Counted from the first letter of the stretch, positions 11,566-24,369 are shown. The stretch is 64,000 nucleotides of DNA from Paramecium pentaurelia (GCA_905183005.1 CAJJDO010000069.1:200961-264960), one strand, 5' to 3'. Numbers and translations are program-made. The notes: generated by a model from the sequence alone, not told the origin.

Positions 11566-13122
11566 ATGTCTGAATAATTACATAAATCAACGTCATAGTT
11601 TACGTTACTCATTTCAAATGCAGTTTTAGGGGCTTTTTTCTTTGGATACTCAGTGTCTTATATGAATCCAGCAATAAAGACAGCAGATACACAATTTGAC
11701 ATTACAAACAACAAAGATTTGATAAATGGATTAATAAATGGTAAGAATCTTATTTAATATTTATTAGCATTTCCTGCTTTGGGAGCAGCAGCAGGTGCTA
11801 TATCATCTGGCAAAATATAAAATAAATTTGGTTTAAGACAATCATTTTTATTTGCTGATTTGATTGGTGTTGTTGGATTTGTTTTTTAATTACCTCTTTA
11901 TCTCACAACTTTATTAATTGGAAGATTAGTAATAGGATTTGCAGTTGGAATGAATTCATCTTTGGTGCCTCAATACATAAAGGAATTTTCTCCAGAATCT
12001 TTATCAGGACCATTTGGTGCTATGTTTCAGATGACAATAAATATTGGATGTTTAGTGGCATTAGTAATGGGAATGTAAAAATCATATTGAAAAGAGGTTC
12101 TTTAATGCAGATGGTGAAAGCCTTGATTATTTCAGATTTGTGGTTGTATTTCCAATGTTAATTTGTGCATCTAGGATTCTTTTTTTGGCATTTGCTTTTT
12201 AGGATAATCCACCATCATATTATATATATAGAAACAAATATAAAATGGTAAAAAAATGTATTATGATAGGCTAAAGCAGTTATAAGAAATTATTATAAAC
12301 GAAAATTCGTTGACTAAATTTTTGATGATTTAAAATAATAAATTGAAGCAAAATAATCTGAATCTTAAGATAATAAATAATAAGATTCAGCCTCATATAA
12401 AAGTCGTTTATATGTTGGTTGTATTCTTTAAATTATTCAATAATTTAGTGGTATTAATGCAGTGCTTATTTATTCTTCTGGGTTATTCATCAAAGTATTA
12501 AACAATTTAATTTTTAGATAACAGGAGGAAACAATGAATTAAAAAATTGGCTTAATATAACAGTTGGTTTAGTCAATTTGGTGTTTAGTATGATTGCTAT
12601 TCCCTTTTTAAAAAATATTGGAAGAAGACCACTTTTATTATTTGGAGCTTTAGCTTGTTCTGTGTTTTTAGGATTTATTAGTTTCTTCTCATTCTTTGTA
12701 CCTGAAGAAGATGATGAAAATTATGAAGTTAACACATCTGCAATCATGGTGATTGTGTTTATGTTCTTATATTTGGCAGCATTTTAATTATCTTTAGGAC
12801 CTGTTGTATGGGTAATAGAAATGATTAATATTCAAGATTTATGATGCTGATGTATTAGATGAGAAGGGAATGTCTATTGCTGTCTTGTGTAATTGGTTAG
12901 GGTGTGCTATCGTTGCTTAATTCTTTGGACTTATAAATAATGGATTAGGAATGTAATGGAGTTTTGGAATTTTCTTTGTATTTTGTGCACTAGGGTAAAA
13001 TTATAAAATATATGATTTAAAGGACTGTTTATATCTCTATGTATGTAAAAGAGACTAAAGGTAAGAATCCTAAAGATATTGATTAAATGTTCATGTTAGG
13101 AAAGGTAGATTACGATGATTGA
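11566..13122 (+). CDS. MFS sugar-porter family transporter
   Basis: Membrane carrier of 469 residues, the normal size for 12-TM sugar porters. Visible features: TM1 with GAFFFGYSVSYMNPA, TM4-5 region with GRLVIGFAVGMNSS and VPQYIKEFSPES (cf. PxYxxExxP), the QQFSGINA motif after the central loop, GRRPLLLFG, GPVVW and the C-terminal KETKGKNPKDID (cf. PETKG). The family moves hexoses or related polyols by facilitated diffusion or H+ symport; the substrate is not predictable here. Introns: 11741-11767, 12075-12096, 12248-12269, 12495-12517, 12812-12836 and 12995-13022. Each restores a conserved motif to frame. Confidence 0.93.
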
Positions 13123-13164
13123 ACATTATCATGAAAATATTAAATAAATTGTATAAATTTAATT

Positions 13165-13464
13165 ATGGGAAGTGCAGTGGTCACATTATAAAAGAATATC
13201 TTTGAACAAGCATCTTTATTTAGAAATAGAAAGACCTTCTTAAATGAGAAAGTAACATCTCTAATATCTTTAGTAAAAATAAACAAATAATCTCCTGAAA
13301 CTATATTTCTTATCCACATTCGCAGTTTTACTTACAGTATTATTTTATTGATATTAATATAGTAATTGGCAATTATGTAATAAGAGAATGTAATATTTCA
13401 AATGTATGTGGATTATCGTAAGAAGATAGAATAGGAAAGAAAGTTTGTAAGAGAAACATTATGA
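13165..13464 (+). CDS. small single-TM protein, unknown
   Basis: Two consensus introns (13252-13273, 22 nt; 13337-13362, 26 nt) give an 83-residue protein. It has a short basic N-terminus, one membrane helix (~38-55, LYFLSTFAVLLTQLA) and a charged helical tail (DYRKKIEQERKFVRETL). The introns sum to a multiple of three, so the unspliced frame is also open; splicing gives the more natural protein. Size and layout resemble small mitochondrial inner-membrane or assembly proteins, but I recognise no family. It lies 42 nt after the sugar porter. Confidence 0.55.
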
Positions 13465-13650
13465 CATTATTTTAGTATTAATGTGTATATTAATAATTTT
13501 CATATTTTTTTTAGCGATTTTTTGAATTTGAATTAATCTAGATTTATGTTAGAAGAATCAAAGGAATCATCTCTTCTTTTATCAGGCATTCTTTTAATTT
13601 ATTATAGCATTTTTCTCTTTTTCTTTTCTTAAACATTTTATCTTGATTAA

Positions 13651-16173
13651 TCAGGTTAATTTAAATTAAGTACAACTTAATTTATTCTTCTACTATTAAT
13701 TATAGCTATTTTGCTTGTTACTCTAAAAAAATCTGTTATTTTAGTTTAATCTTCTTTTTGGATAATCTTTTAAAAAGGAATCTCTATCATTAATAACAAT
13801 TTTTTTACTTATGGTTTCTTCTATTCTCTCTTAAGAATATCTTAATTATTATTAACAAAATTCAATAATCTTTTCTACAGCTGGTTTCCCCCAAGTAAAT
13901 TATTCTAATGATTCATCTACTCTTGGTTTCTTATATTCATTAATTACTTCAATATTAGGAAAATCTGATGGTAATTCCCAATATTTTTTATAATTTTTAT
14001 GAAATTCTTTGTAAATTCTTTCTTTCTCAGGTATATTTTCATAATGAGATGAAGCATTCTCTAATAATATATCAGCTTTAGATGCCCAAGATGTAAATCT
14101 TTTTAATGCATCTATATTGTCAAATACTTCAACAATTTCCATAGCATTTACTATACCTACTCCTTTTATACCTAATGTATAATCACTACCTAAAAATAGA
14201 GCCAAATAAATTAATTAATCTCTATTTAATCCTAGATCTTCTTTTATATACTATATATAAATATATCATAATACCTAAGTATCATAATAAACAAGTGAAT
14301 TTTTAGATTCAAAAAAACCTTTAAGTACCTTAGTAGCTCCAAATAGAAAAACATCAGAATCCTCTGTAATTACACAGTCTACTAAACCATTTTATTATAG
14401 ATATGCACATTAGGCTTCAGCTTCACCAGGAGCTATAATCCAAGGGATTCCAAATAATGCTAAAAGTAATCTAATATCTTCAAATTTTTATTGCATAGTA
14501 GTTGAATCAAGTGATTAAAGATTTTAATTCTTTCTAATATTTTCTATCATTTCTTAAGCATCCAATTCTTCACCATTATTATCAGCTTAAGTAAATAATA
14601 AATCAATTTATTCATCAGTAATTATTTAATTAGGATTTTATATATTATTTTATTAAATTTTTGGTTTAATTTATTAGATCTCATTTTATTATTTAGGATT
14701 AAGATCTAAAAATTATTATTAAATATCTTAAGATAGAAAATTATTCTTATTGTTAAGATCTTCTTTTAATGAATATTATTTAGGTAAACTCTTTGAATTG
14801 ATTGATTCTTGATTAATTTTGGAATTACTATTAAAATTAGATGAATTTTAGATTTATTAATTTTAGATTTAATTAATAAATAAATTATCACTATCTGAAT
14901 CATTATCACTTGAATTTGTTTCATCATCTTTTTCACTTATATTATTTTAATTATCTTATTAATTATTAATTACTTCTTATTAAGTTTATATGATATTCTA
15001 AATATTCTATATATTTTCTTAATTATTTATTTAAGTATAAGGTTAAATTTATTAAGAATTAGAATCTTCTTTTATTTATTATAATTATCTATATTCTTCA
15101 TCCATTTTCTATTCAATTAAATCTAAATCAAAACAATCATATTTATCCATTAAATCTTCAACATCTTAATTTTCTATTTAATTTTGAGTTTCAGGTATAA
15201 TTTCTTCATTAAGTTTCTCATGATATCTTCTTCTTAATGCTTCTCTTATATTTTTTAAATGTTCATTTTCAATTTCATAATCTTTTAATTTTCTTTTTGG
15301 TTTCTTTTTTTATCCATATAACATTTTAACTAATTCTTATCTTTTTTCTTAATCTTATAAATAAACATAAATATTATTCACTCCAAATTATCCCATTTTA
15401 ATTATTAAATCTTGATTATTATTTAAATATTCTCTTAATAATTCACTTTCTTTATCATTATATTATTCTAATATTTTTTCAACTCTAAGTGTTTCTATTT
15501 ATTTAACAGCTTCTATTCTTATTTATTTAATTTTCTCCTTTTAATCTGCTTCCATTAAAAATCTTTTAAGTGAAAAATTTTGATCATCAGCATATTATCC
15601 TTATCTTTCTTCAATTAATTACTCTATGATTTCTTCTTTAGTTTATAAATCAAAATTATGAAATCCTTCAATAGTTCCTTTCAAATAAGCAAATTATAGA
15701 TTGAGTATATCATGATTTTATTAATCTATAATTTCTTATTCTTCTGGTGGTAATTGAGATTCAGATTCATCTTCAAATACTATTTCTTCAATCAATTCTT
15801 AATTATTTTATTATGTTATATCATATCCTTTTTCTATTAATTTTACAACATACTTTTCTGCTAATTTTTATAAATTGATATTGTATTGTTATCTTTATTA
15901 AGCTCTTTTAATTAATGTTTATCTCTTTAATTCTGGAGCAGGTCCATCAAATACAAATACTGGTTTTATACCATTTTCCAATAAAAACATTATTCTTTTT
16001 AAAATACCAATCAAATGAACATTATCATAATTTACTCCTGCATTAGACATTCCATGTAATAACTTTATCATCCATATACTGACATCTATAGCTACTCTTA
16101 AACCTCTTAAAGATGTAATTTCTACATTCCTTCCTGCTGCCGCCAATAATTTCCATAAATTATAAACTCCCAT
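13651..16173 (-). CDS. RAD2: XPG/Rad2-type structure-specific endonuclease
   Basis: Nucleotide-excision-repair 3' endonuclease family (XPG/ERCC5, yeast Rad2), 832 residues. The N-domain starts MGVYNLWKLL and holds the acidic active-site region AIDVSIW and PVFVFDG. A ~450-residue acidic, Gln-rich spacer, the hallmark of XPG rather than FEN1 or EXO1, separates it from the I-domain. That has PGEAEAQCA, DSDVFLFGA and the helix-hairpin-helix LGSDYTLGIKGVG. The catalytic acidic residues (D in AIDV, VFDG, E-x-E in GEAEA, EDSD, SDYT) are all present. One 24-nt intron, 14251-14274, carries an in-frame TGA and must be spliced. After LEQFTWGKP the C-terminus is short and basic. It lies tail-to-tail with the small TM gene. 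Confidence 0.94.
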
Positions 16174-16201
16174 TATTTAAAATTATAATATTATTATAAA
16201 C

Positions 16202-17724
16202 TCATTAATTCTACAATGCTTCCTCAATATCTATTTCATCTTATTATTCTAAAGGTAATTCTTCATAATTCAATTTCATTTGATTAATACATGGTACAAC
16301 ATTCCCATATTAATCATAAGCTGTAGGTATAGCACTAGTAAACATTCTTACAAAAAATGGAACAACAAATATTACAAAAGGCAAACTCAAAAATCCATAC
16401 ATCAAATGTGAAAAATAAATCAAATTACCAACATAAGGTAACATATAGAATGTATCATCTTTATTATAATAATAATTATAATAGATATATCCAGTTAATG
16501 AACATGTTCCCAAAAAACAGATTAGATCATATATCATAAATCCTGTTAATCTTCCACCTCTCTTTTTAGATTCTTATCTTTTTATTTCATTATTTATGAA
16601 ATCAGCTCTAGATTTTGTTTTATGTAAAACTGCAAATGCACACCAAATCAAAATTACTTATGTAAAATAACTTATTTATGATAAAATTAAATGATTATCA
16701 GCACCAGGACCATGATAAAAACAATAATTCAATTTAAGTCCTTAATCTTTTTCATTTATATAATCATGAGCTGGTCTAAGTGTTGCACAATAAAAGTAAG
16801 TAAAAAATCCAATCAAAGCATTTAATATTCCAGCAGTAAAAAATTAAATGTTTTTATAATCCAAAATATAATTGACTACTTAATATTCTTCTGATTTGTC
16901 AATTGCCAAAAATATAATAAGAAATGTGAAAACTTGAATTCCATAATAAGGAATTACTTATAATAGTTTAATAAATAAAAAAGAAGGAGATCTTAATTAT
17001 TTTCCAGGTTCAACATCAAATGGATATAAAGAATATAATATCCAATTCCTTAATAAATACCAAGGTTTTAACCATTTAATTTTATCTGGTCTTTTAGATA
17101 AAGTAATAGTAGGTTCATCTATACTTACTCTTAATTCAAAACGTATTAGATTACTTGCATCTGTCCACAAACTTAAAACTGCATCATTAACAAACTCAAA
17201 ACAACATTAACTAGGAACAGCTTTTTAAACACTAAGTGAGATTTTAGTTTCCATTTATTTAAGAGATCTTGATATTCTTTAATCTATTTTAAGGGCAATC
17301 CATTTGTTGAAACTTTATTTTTATTTCAAAATAGTCTATTTAACACTTGAATCTACTTTTTATAATTGAAGCTTATTTATATTAAATATAATTGATTACT
17401 GTAACAGTCTTTTAAGCTTCATTAACCTTATTAGTTAAATAATCACCTGCAGCAGTTAGATTTGACTTAATATACGATATAGTTCCTTATTTAGGTTTAT
17501 CTTCAGGTTTGTTAGGAGCAGAATCATCGTTTTTTGGTTAATCATCAATAACATTTGCATTATCACTTTTATTTTCTTGTTATTTAATTTCCTGTTCTTT
17601 ATTTTCTTCATTCTTATCGATATTGATAGTTCAATACCATTTCTTGATATTATTCAGTCTTCTTTTTCATAATTTGATTGTATTTTTCTTGTGCTTAGTT
17701 CTTGATTTTGGTAACAAAACTCAT
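16202..17724 (-). CDS. multi-pass membrane protein, alveolate-type, unknown
   Basis: 489 residues. The N-terminal ~150 are a hydrophilic helix (KYNQIMKKKTEQ, acidic Gln/Pro stretch, then amphipathic helices). The C-terminal 330 hold about six TM segments (e.g. VFTFLIIFLAI, FTAGILNALIGFF, VILIWCAFAVL, IYDLICFLGTCSL and GFLSLPFVIFVVPFF). Motifs of note are LRPAHDY and YHGPGADNH between membrane segments. Introns: 17613-17637 (25 nt) and 17372-17399 (28 nt). The second joins the N-terminal part to an ORF that would otherwise start at METKIS (17254). I recognise no family; it is possibly a lipid- or ion-handling protein. It sits 28 nt from the XPG start. Confidence 0.75.
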
Positions 17725-17792
17725 AAAATAATAAAATAATTTAAAATATAGAACAAAATAGAAAATGTAGAATTTATTACATATACATTCAC

Positions 17793-18271
17793 TCATTCTT
17801 ATCTTTAATATCCTTCATTAGGTTATTATTCATTATTGAATGCCTTAAGGAAATTCAAAAAGCCTAGAATACTCAATCCTACTTCAATCCACCAAGTTGA
17901 TGCTATAGTGTCATATCCATCTTGATACTAAATTTATATATAAATGAATTACATATTTTACTCCAACAATCATACCTATAAAAACTAATACAAAACCTAA
18001 CCAAAGACTACCAAGAATAGCTAATTTCACATATTTATGTGTGAAAAAATAAGTTGCAATCAATCCCAAAAATGCTAACATCATAAAAACTTATCCAGAA
18101 ATTGCGAATCTCACATATGTCAAACTTTCATTTCTATGTGGATGTTCATTCATATATGAATATTCTGTTAATAAAACAATCTCTATCATTAAAAGTGCTA
18201 TATTGCTTATTGCCAATTGCTTTTTTGCATCCCTATAATAGAATATGTGAATTCATTTACAATTCAACCAT
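17793..18271 (-). CDS. small four-TM protein, tandem copy 1
   Basis: 141 residues with four predicted membrane helices (ISNIALLMIEIVLL, ISGQVFMMLAFLGLIA, AILGSLWLGFVLVFIG and WWIEVGLSILGFLNFL). Introns: 18233-18260 (28 nt) and 17928-17952 (25 nt). The architecture matches the neighbour at 18307-18932 and both keep one helix order, so they are probably diverged tandem paralogues. Family unknown. The start ATG follows the neighbour's stop by 35 nt. Confidence 0.7.
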
Positions 18272-18306
18272 GAAAAATGATATTATATATAAATTTATTA
18301 TTAAAT

Positions 18307-18932
18307 TCATACAATTTGTTGCTATTAAGTGAATTGAGATTCATTATTTCCTACCATTACCATCTAACTTTAATTTGCTTGAGTTGTTGTATTCTATAAT
18401 TGCTTCTTTGAATCATCAGTTTCATCCTTCTTTTTATTAGTCTCTTCCTTTTTTTTATTCTATTCATTTTATCTATAATTATGCAAATTCACTAAACTCA
18501 TAATATATAGACACAAATGAATAAACCAAAGTGCAACTGGAAAATTGAAACTGTCTTTTGGATAATTTATTTTATTTAACTAAAATCATAAATTTTATTA
18601 TTATACCCCTTATGCTCCCATTCCCATTCCTATTAATAATATAAAGATAGAAAATGAGTTTATTGCTAAAATCGAATATAAGATTTTTTGATTAAATTTG
18701 TAAATCAAAATAATCTATATAAACCAAGTGATCATCATAAATAGACTTCCAGTTACTGATAGACCTTTAAATGCTTTAAAATCATTCTCATAATCAGTAT
18801 TTATACTAATCTATAAATCTATAATTACCTGAAGTCCAAATCAAATGATGCATAATAAGCTAATAATATAATTTCAATCACATTACAACACATCAAACCA
18901 ATTATTTTATATACATTATCAGTTCTATTCAT
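18307..18932 (-). CDS. small four-TM protein, tandem copy 2
   Basis: 191 residues: four membrane helices (IIGLMCCNVIEIILLAYYA, SLFMMITWFIQIILIY, ILAINSFSIFILLIGMGMG and PVALWFIHLCLYIMSLV), then a ~55-residue cytosolic-type tail rich in Lys, Glu, Gln and Thr. Introns: 18806-18828 (23 nt) and 18580-18606 (27 nt). The tail is absent from the neighbouring copy. No enzyme motif; possibly a tetraspan-like or sensory membrane protein. Confidence 0.7.
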
Positions 18933-19217
18933 TTAGACATATATACTTACATCTCAAATTTAAATTTCATGTTTTTTACTTTTATTTGAATTCAATTATA
19001 TTATATAATAAATAAATTCAAAAATCCTTCATGAATATAAGATTAAACATATATTTAAATAATGATGAATTAAAATTATCCTCATCTTTTAATTATTAAT
19101 AATTATACATACTATTAATAAAGATACAAATATTATATGATTTATTCTTGAAATATCATAAATATTCTCTATTTTTTTATCACACTTAAACATCAATAAA
19201 TTATTTATATAGTTTAT

Positions 19218-20237
19218 TCAATATATAAAATATGCTTACACACAATCATCTATCGTGGAATCTCTATATTATAATTTATACAAATCATTCACTACTCTAT
19301 CCATTTTCTCAGCCAATTTCTTAGATTTTGCACAAACAGATATTGGTAATTCACCTTATAAAGCATAACCACTTATATGATAATAATATCCATAATATGC
19401 TTTAACAGGAGTTACTTAATGACATCCCTTATGAGTACAATTTTTAGCTGCTAAATGTTATTCCATTTATAATTTCAAACTATCCCTTAAATTTACTAAT
19501 TTATTCACTATAGATTCATCACTTTAAGTAGATAAATTATCATTTGGTGTTCTTTAATCAATAAAAGATTATATTTCTTCTTATGATTCTTGTATTAATT
19601 CTTGACTCAATTAAACCAATTCTTATGATACACTATCATTAATTTAAGATAATTTTCCTCTTAATTTCTCTTATAAATTAGGAAAGAATATTTTTAATTA
19701 ATCTCTTTCCAATTTATAATCTGTATGCCACATAGCATTTATCAATCTTTTTAATTAATCATTATAAATTTTACTAATATTAATTGGTTTAAATTATTGC
19801 AAAGCATCTTTAGTCTTTTCAATTTTTTAAGTTACTTATTTTTTAGTTGTTGAAATACTTAGATCTATTTACTTATTAATTTGTTCTTTTAATGAATCTA
19901 TAATTTTATTTAATTAAATTCTCATTCTCTCAATATCACCGTTAAATAGTCTTTTAAGATTAGAACCCTTTTTTTCAAAATTTTAATATTCTGCTTCTAA
20001 TGCATATACTTACTCTTATATTTCAGAATACTTTTTATTAGTTTAATTAACAAATTAGCTTTTTTCTAGAGTCATTGAATTTCCTTTATGTTGATGCAAT
20101 TATTCTATACAATCAGAACAACAAATCTAAGGATAAGTCAAACAATCAGGATTTAAGCATGTCATCATTTTTTTAGAATGTAAGAGTGTTTTACATTGTG
20201 TTTTATCATCATCAAATAATATCACACACTTTGACAT
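19218..20237 (-). CDS. Cys/His-rich N-terminus plus coiled-coil protein
   Basis: 339 residues, intronless. The first 60 residues hold a B-box-like set of Cys/His (CVILF..., MTCLNPDC, ICCSDCIEQLHQHKG), suggesting one or two Zn sites. Long helices with coiled-coil character follow (~65-255). A conserved-looking C-terminal part contains CTHKGCHQ and YYGYYYHISGY. The organisation recalls TRIM-type B-box/coiled-coil proteins without a RING; ciliates have many such genes. Function unknown. Confidence 0.72.
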
Positions 20238-20339
20238 TGTATTATAATTAAATTTATAATTTCATGAATTTAACTCCGACATCACAAGCAATCTTTTAAT
20301 CATTTTTTATTTAAAAGACTAAACTACAATCTTCAAACT

Positions 20340-20926
20340 ATGTTCAAAATAAGTCCTCATAACCAAATAAATTAGGTTGCAGCAAAACTAAATAGTTATA
20401 TGAAAGACCATGTAGCACTATAATATAATAAATTGGATGTGTAGATTATTCATAAACTCGTTTAGATAGAACTCGAAAAATCTCTTTAAATGAATCTCAA
20501 TTAACTGTTAGAGGAATTAGAAGGCCATCTAAAATTTTAGAAAACAGTGAATATAATTAATAAGTTCCAAAGTTATCATAATATTAATAAAGAAGAACTA
20601 GATGGATGTAAGTATCAGAAAAACAATAATCTCCATTTAAATAAATCAATAGTCCTGAATAGGAAAAAGAGATTAAAAATATAAAAAGAATCAAGCTTCA
20701 ATTATTAATTAAAGATAACAAATATCCTAATTTTAAATTAAATTTATTGAAGAAAAAACTTTAACATTAGAGTGGAGTTGATGAATATTTTAATGATATG
20801 ATTTTTCATTAATAAAAAAATAATCCTGAATTAAGTGATTAAATAAGAATCATTATTACAAGATAAGAATAAACATTAGAACCACTTGATAGTAGTAGGA
20901 TAGAAAAAATTAGAAATTAACATTGA
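20340..20926 (+). CDS. small helical/coiled-coil protein, unknown
   Basis: About 186 residues. The first half is a Leu/Glu-rich helix (KLVQIELEKSLQMNLNQLL), the second is basic and Gln-rich. A frame change near 20550-20580 needs an intron of length 2 mod 3; two fit: 20547-20572 (26 nt, GTG donor) or about 20555-20583 (29 nt, GTT donor). Either gives a continuous protein. It is divergent from the Cys/His gene, with 102 nt between starts. No family recognised. Confidence 0.55.
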
Positions 20927-21033
20927 TTATATGGATTAACATTTTAATTGTTATTAAATCAAATTGGTTTTATTTTAATAATAACTATAAAATTTTTATA
21001 ACTTAAGTTTAAATAATAGTATATATTTAACAA

Positions 21034-21982
21034 ATGTATGAAAATGATGTTATCTAAGTTACATCATCATATGATCTTACTAATATATTTTGGGATGTTA
21101 AAACAGAATAACAAAATTAGGATATAAATTATAGAGATAATTAATAGTGAACAGAATTGATAAATCTAAAGAAAAATAATATTAGGCTGCAGTTATCAAT
21201 TTTTTGACTCTTATTATAATTAGATCTCTTAAACCAAGGAAGTTGTCTATATTTAAGATAGATATAATAATAATATTATAGAATCGGATTTTTAAAAGAT
21301 AGTAATTTCTTTTTATACTTTTTTTGAAGATTGAATTATAAGAATACATGATTTAAGATAAGTATTAGATTTCAATAATTATGTAGTAGATTTATCAAGA
21401 GAATATTAGGATAAAAAGCCAATAAATACAACTTTTTTGGATATAAATGAGACTGAATTAATTATTAGAGGTTAAATTAGAAATGTGGAAATACATAATT
21501 TTTAGTAAAACAAAGTGATATTGAAATTATCTCCTTGTCCTAAAATAGGTTTTAGATTTATTTCTATTTCCTAAAATACTAATCAGATTATTGCTGCTGA
21601 TTTACGAAGGCAATGTCGTACTTATATGGTGAATAACATGGACCTAACAGAATAAAATTTAGTGTATAAATTCGAAGCACATCAACTAATTTTAGCGTAG
21701 ATAAACACTTATTTTAACTTTGAATAAGAAAAATTTAGGGAATGCAAATAATCCAAATAGGAATTGTTTTCAACTCTATATGGTATTGAATATTGAGAGA
21801 TTATTTAAAAGGACATTGGAAGTAGGTGAGGGATTGTGTGTGACTCAGAATATATTATTACAGCTATATCAGATTTATTTACAAAAATATGGTAAAATGA
21901 TAGTGCTGCTTTACTAAGAATTTTAAAGGGACATAAATAGGGTGTTACTAGTTTTTCAATTAATGATATAGCAATTGACTGA
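21034..21982 (+). pseudogene. WD40-repeat gene remnant
   Basis: WD40-like segments are visible: TNIFWDVKTE (~21070), IRIHDLRQVLDF (~21345), SEYIITAISDLFTKIW (~21850) and ILKGHKQGVTSFSI (~21930). Two consensus introns can be placed (21133-21157, 25 nt; 21784-21812, 29 nt). Even so, an in-frame TGA remains at 21332-21334, in the spot where WD40 repeats have D-N/K-x-I-x-I-H-D, and a one-base frame change is needed near 21830-21840. This fits a decayed paralogue, as expected after Paramecium whole-genome duplications; unresolved sequencing errors are the alternative. Confidence 0.5.
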
Positions 21983-22117
21983 TATTATTATTATCAACTC
22001 TTTTTCTTTTTTATTTATTCCTTTTATTATTCACTTTTCAAACTCCATTTAATATATACTAAGGATTCAATAAGATTGAATATCTATTGATTATAATCAT
22101 AATTAATACTATCAATA

Positions 22118-22690
22118 ATGCAAACGGGATAAATGAAAAGTTTACTACTATCAATGAATTAATCTTCCAATAATCAGCTAATATTATGGTATGCAACTCT
22201 AATTATAAAAATAAACTTGTTAAAAACAACTAATTATTCTTATTTAATTATTACATATGAACAAACTTAGATGATTTTGTAAAATGAAAAGATTTATGCA
22301 TAAATTCCAACAAATGTATTATATTTTAAGATTTAATCTATTTTCTTAATCACTAACACTGTTGTGAAGTTTTTAATTATTTTAAGTACTCCACTAATTA
22401 AGACTACCCAATATAAATGTTAATCTTCAATATGTTATAGTATGATTGAAAATAACAATACATTTTTACAAATTGATTACATTGATTTTGAGCAAATCCA
22501 TTTTGTTTTCTCAGTTGTTGGAGCAGCTATAAAAATTTCTATTGCAAAAGCACCTACTAATGCAAAAAATGTATTAGTATTATTGTTTGCTGATAAAAAT
22601 TTACTAAATGCAAAAAGCCCAATTTATATGAATTGGAGCAGAATTGTTATCATGTTATTAAATATATAAAAGTAATTTATTTTAATTTGA
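22118..22690 (+). CDS. uncertain ORF, hydrophobic, unknown
   Basis: A 190-codon frame from ATG to TGA with many hydrophobic residues, including VFSVVGAAIKISIAKAP and VLVLLFADKN. A competing frame just upstream (22050-22250) reads like a signal peptide, so the true gene may have its N-terminus there or this may be a relic. With TGA as sole stop, frames of this length can arise by chance in AT-rich DNA. Confidence 0.3.
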
Positions 22691-22758
22691 GTATTTTCAT
22701 TATTTACTTAATCCATAAATAAGAAATAAAATTAGAAAGTCTTTTAATTCCAAAAGCA

Positions 22759-24319
22759 ATGAAATCAATTTATTAGCCTTAGATGAAAATTTGTAAAATA
22801 TTCTGCTAAAATAATCATTTCTAAGTTTATGATGATAATTCCTTCACTTAAAGATAAATTTTTGGAGTTTGTACAAACAAAGAATGTAAAGAGAAATTAG
22901 TATGTGTTGAATGTCAAGATACCTTTCATAAAGATCATAGAGGAATGATCTTATCCTATGAATAATTAAAAGATAGAGTAAATCATAGGTATTCAGATAT
23001 TGTAGCTTCATCTATAAATGCTGAAATATTACAAGAACAATTTATTTGCCTTTATAAACAATTATTAGATTCAATTAATATAATTGAAATGTAATTTAAT
23101 GAAAACTGCATAATATATCAATAATTTCAATAAACTCAAAATATTATAAGACTCATATAACAAGATAGATATTATGAAATAACAAATGAATAATTTAATG
23201 TTTTTTTTTAAGTTCTTTATGAATAGACATTAGATTATTAGTAATTTGATTCTCAATTCAAATTAGTATAAAATTAAATGGAAACAGCTATCGAATGTTT
23301 AGAAAAATTAAATTCATCTATCAAAAATTAACTTAAGAAATATAATTTCTAAAATATCATCAATCAATATATTAATTAAGAAATAATCAAATAATTTTAT
23401 ACTTAAAATCCATTAAATTTTTCATAAATACCACCTGAATTTAATTGTTAAAATTATGGAATGATTAAAGAATTTAAAAATTAAAATGAAATTTATTATG
23501 GAGAGGTAGATGAAAAAGCACAAAAACATGGAAAAGGTAATTTAAAATTAAATTAAAAATTAGGAATCTAAATATAGAAGAAAGGAGATATAATATATGA
23601 AGGCATTTGGTAAGAAAATTAATTAAAATGGGGTTAAAAAACCCAATTCAATGAATTATAAGAATGTACAATCTTAAAGGGGTATATGAAAGATAAGAAA
23701 TTGAATGGATAAGGAACTAAGATTACTTCTTTTGGAGATATGTATATAAAATTAATTATATAGGTATGAGGGATAGTTTGTTGATGATAAATTAAATGGA
23801 GAAGGATATTCATAGACAAATGATGGAGAAATGTATTAATATATAAATAAAAAATAGATACAATGGAAGTTTTAAAGATAATAGAAGACATGGACAAGGA
23901 AAATTGTATAAAAAAGATGGAGAATAGTAAATTATATTATTAAATTAGTTATATTGGATCTTTTAAAAATGGTAAAAAGAATGGAGATGGATTTTTGAAT
24001 CTTACAAATGGAGATAAGTATTGAAATATATTCAACTCAGTTATTCAGGTTGGTTCTAAGATGATAAATTTAATGGGAAGGGTGTATATACAGTTAAAAA
24101 AGATAATTCAAAATTTAAAGGGCATTTTTAAAATAACAAAAAAGAAGGAAATTTTGAAATAATTTATAATGATAATTCTTTGTATTTATTTATAATAATT
24201 TAAGGGAAACTGGAATGTTTTAGAATGATATCAGAAATGGATAATTTAGATTTTATTCTCCTAATTAATAGGTACCATTAAGAGAAGTCTAATATAACAA
24301 TGGTAAAATTGTTAAATGA
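22759..24319 (+). CDS. Zn-finger-like N-terminus plus MORN-repeat protein
   Basis: 481 residues. Residues ~8-60 hold a B-box-like Cys/His array (MKICKIFCQNNH, GVCTNKECKEK, VCVECQDTFHKDH). A helical middle (~70-230) follows, then at least six MORN repeats (~245-460), e.g. YEGQFVDDKLNGEGY, YNGSFKDNRRHGQGKLY, YIGSFKNGKKNGDG and YSGWFQDDKFNGKGVY. MORN repeats bind membranes or act as scaffolds at membrane-cytoskeleton sites. Five introns (23742-23763, 23833-23857, 23927-23948, 24018-24040, 24182-24204) all fall in phase 2, just before the Y-x-G of successive repeats. No kinase or other enzyme domain. Confidence 0.88.
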
Positions 24320-24369
24320 TAAAATAAATTTGAATAAATATATTGTAATTATATAATTTTAAATTTGAA

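Noticed and set aside
13165..13464. Intronless 99-residue reading of the small TM gene
   Set aside because: Two good introns give a more natural 83-residue membrane protein.
16202..17254. Separate gene starting at METKIS
   Set aside because: A 28-nt intron at 17372-17399 joins it in frame to the upstream exon, which otherwise ends without sense.
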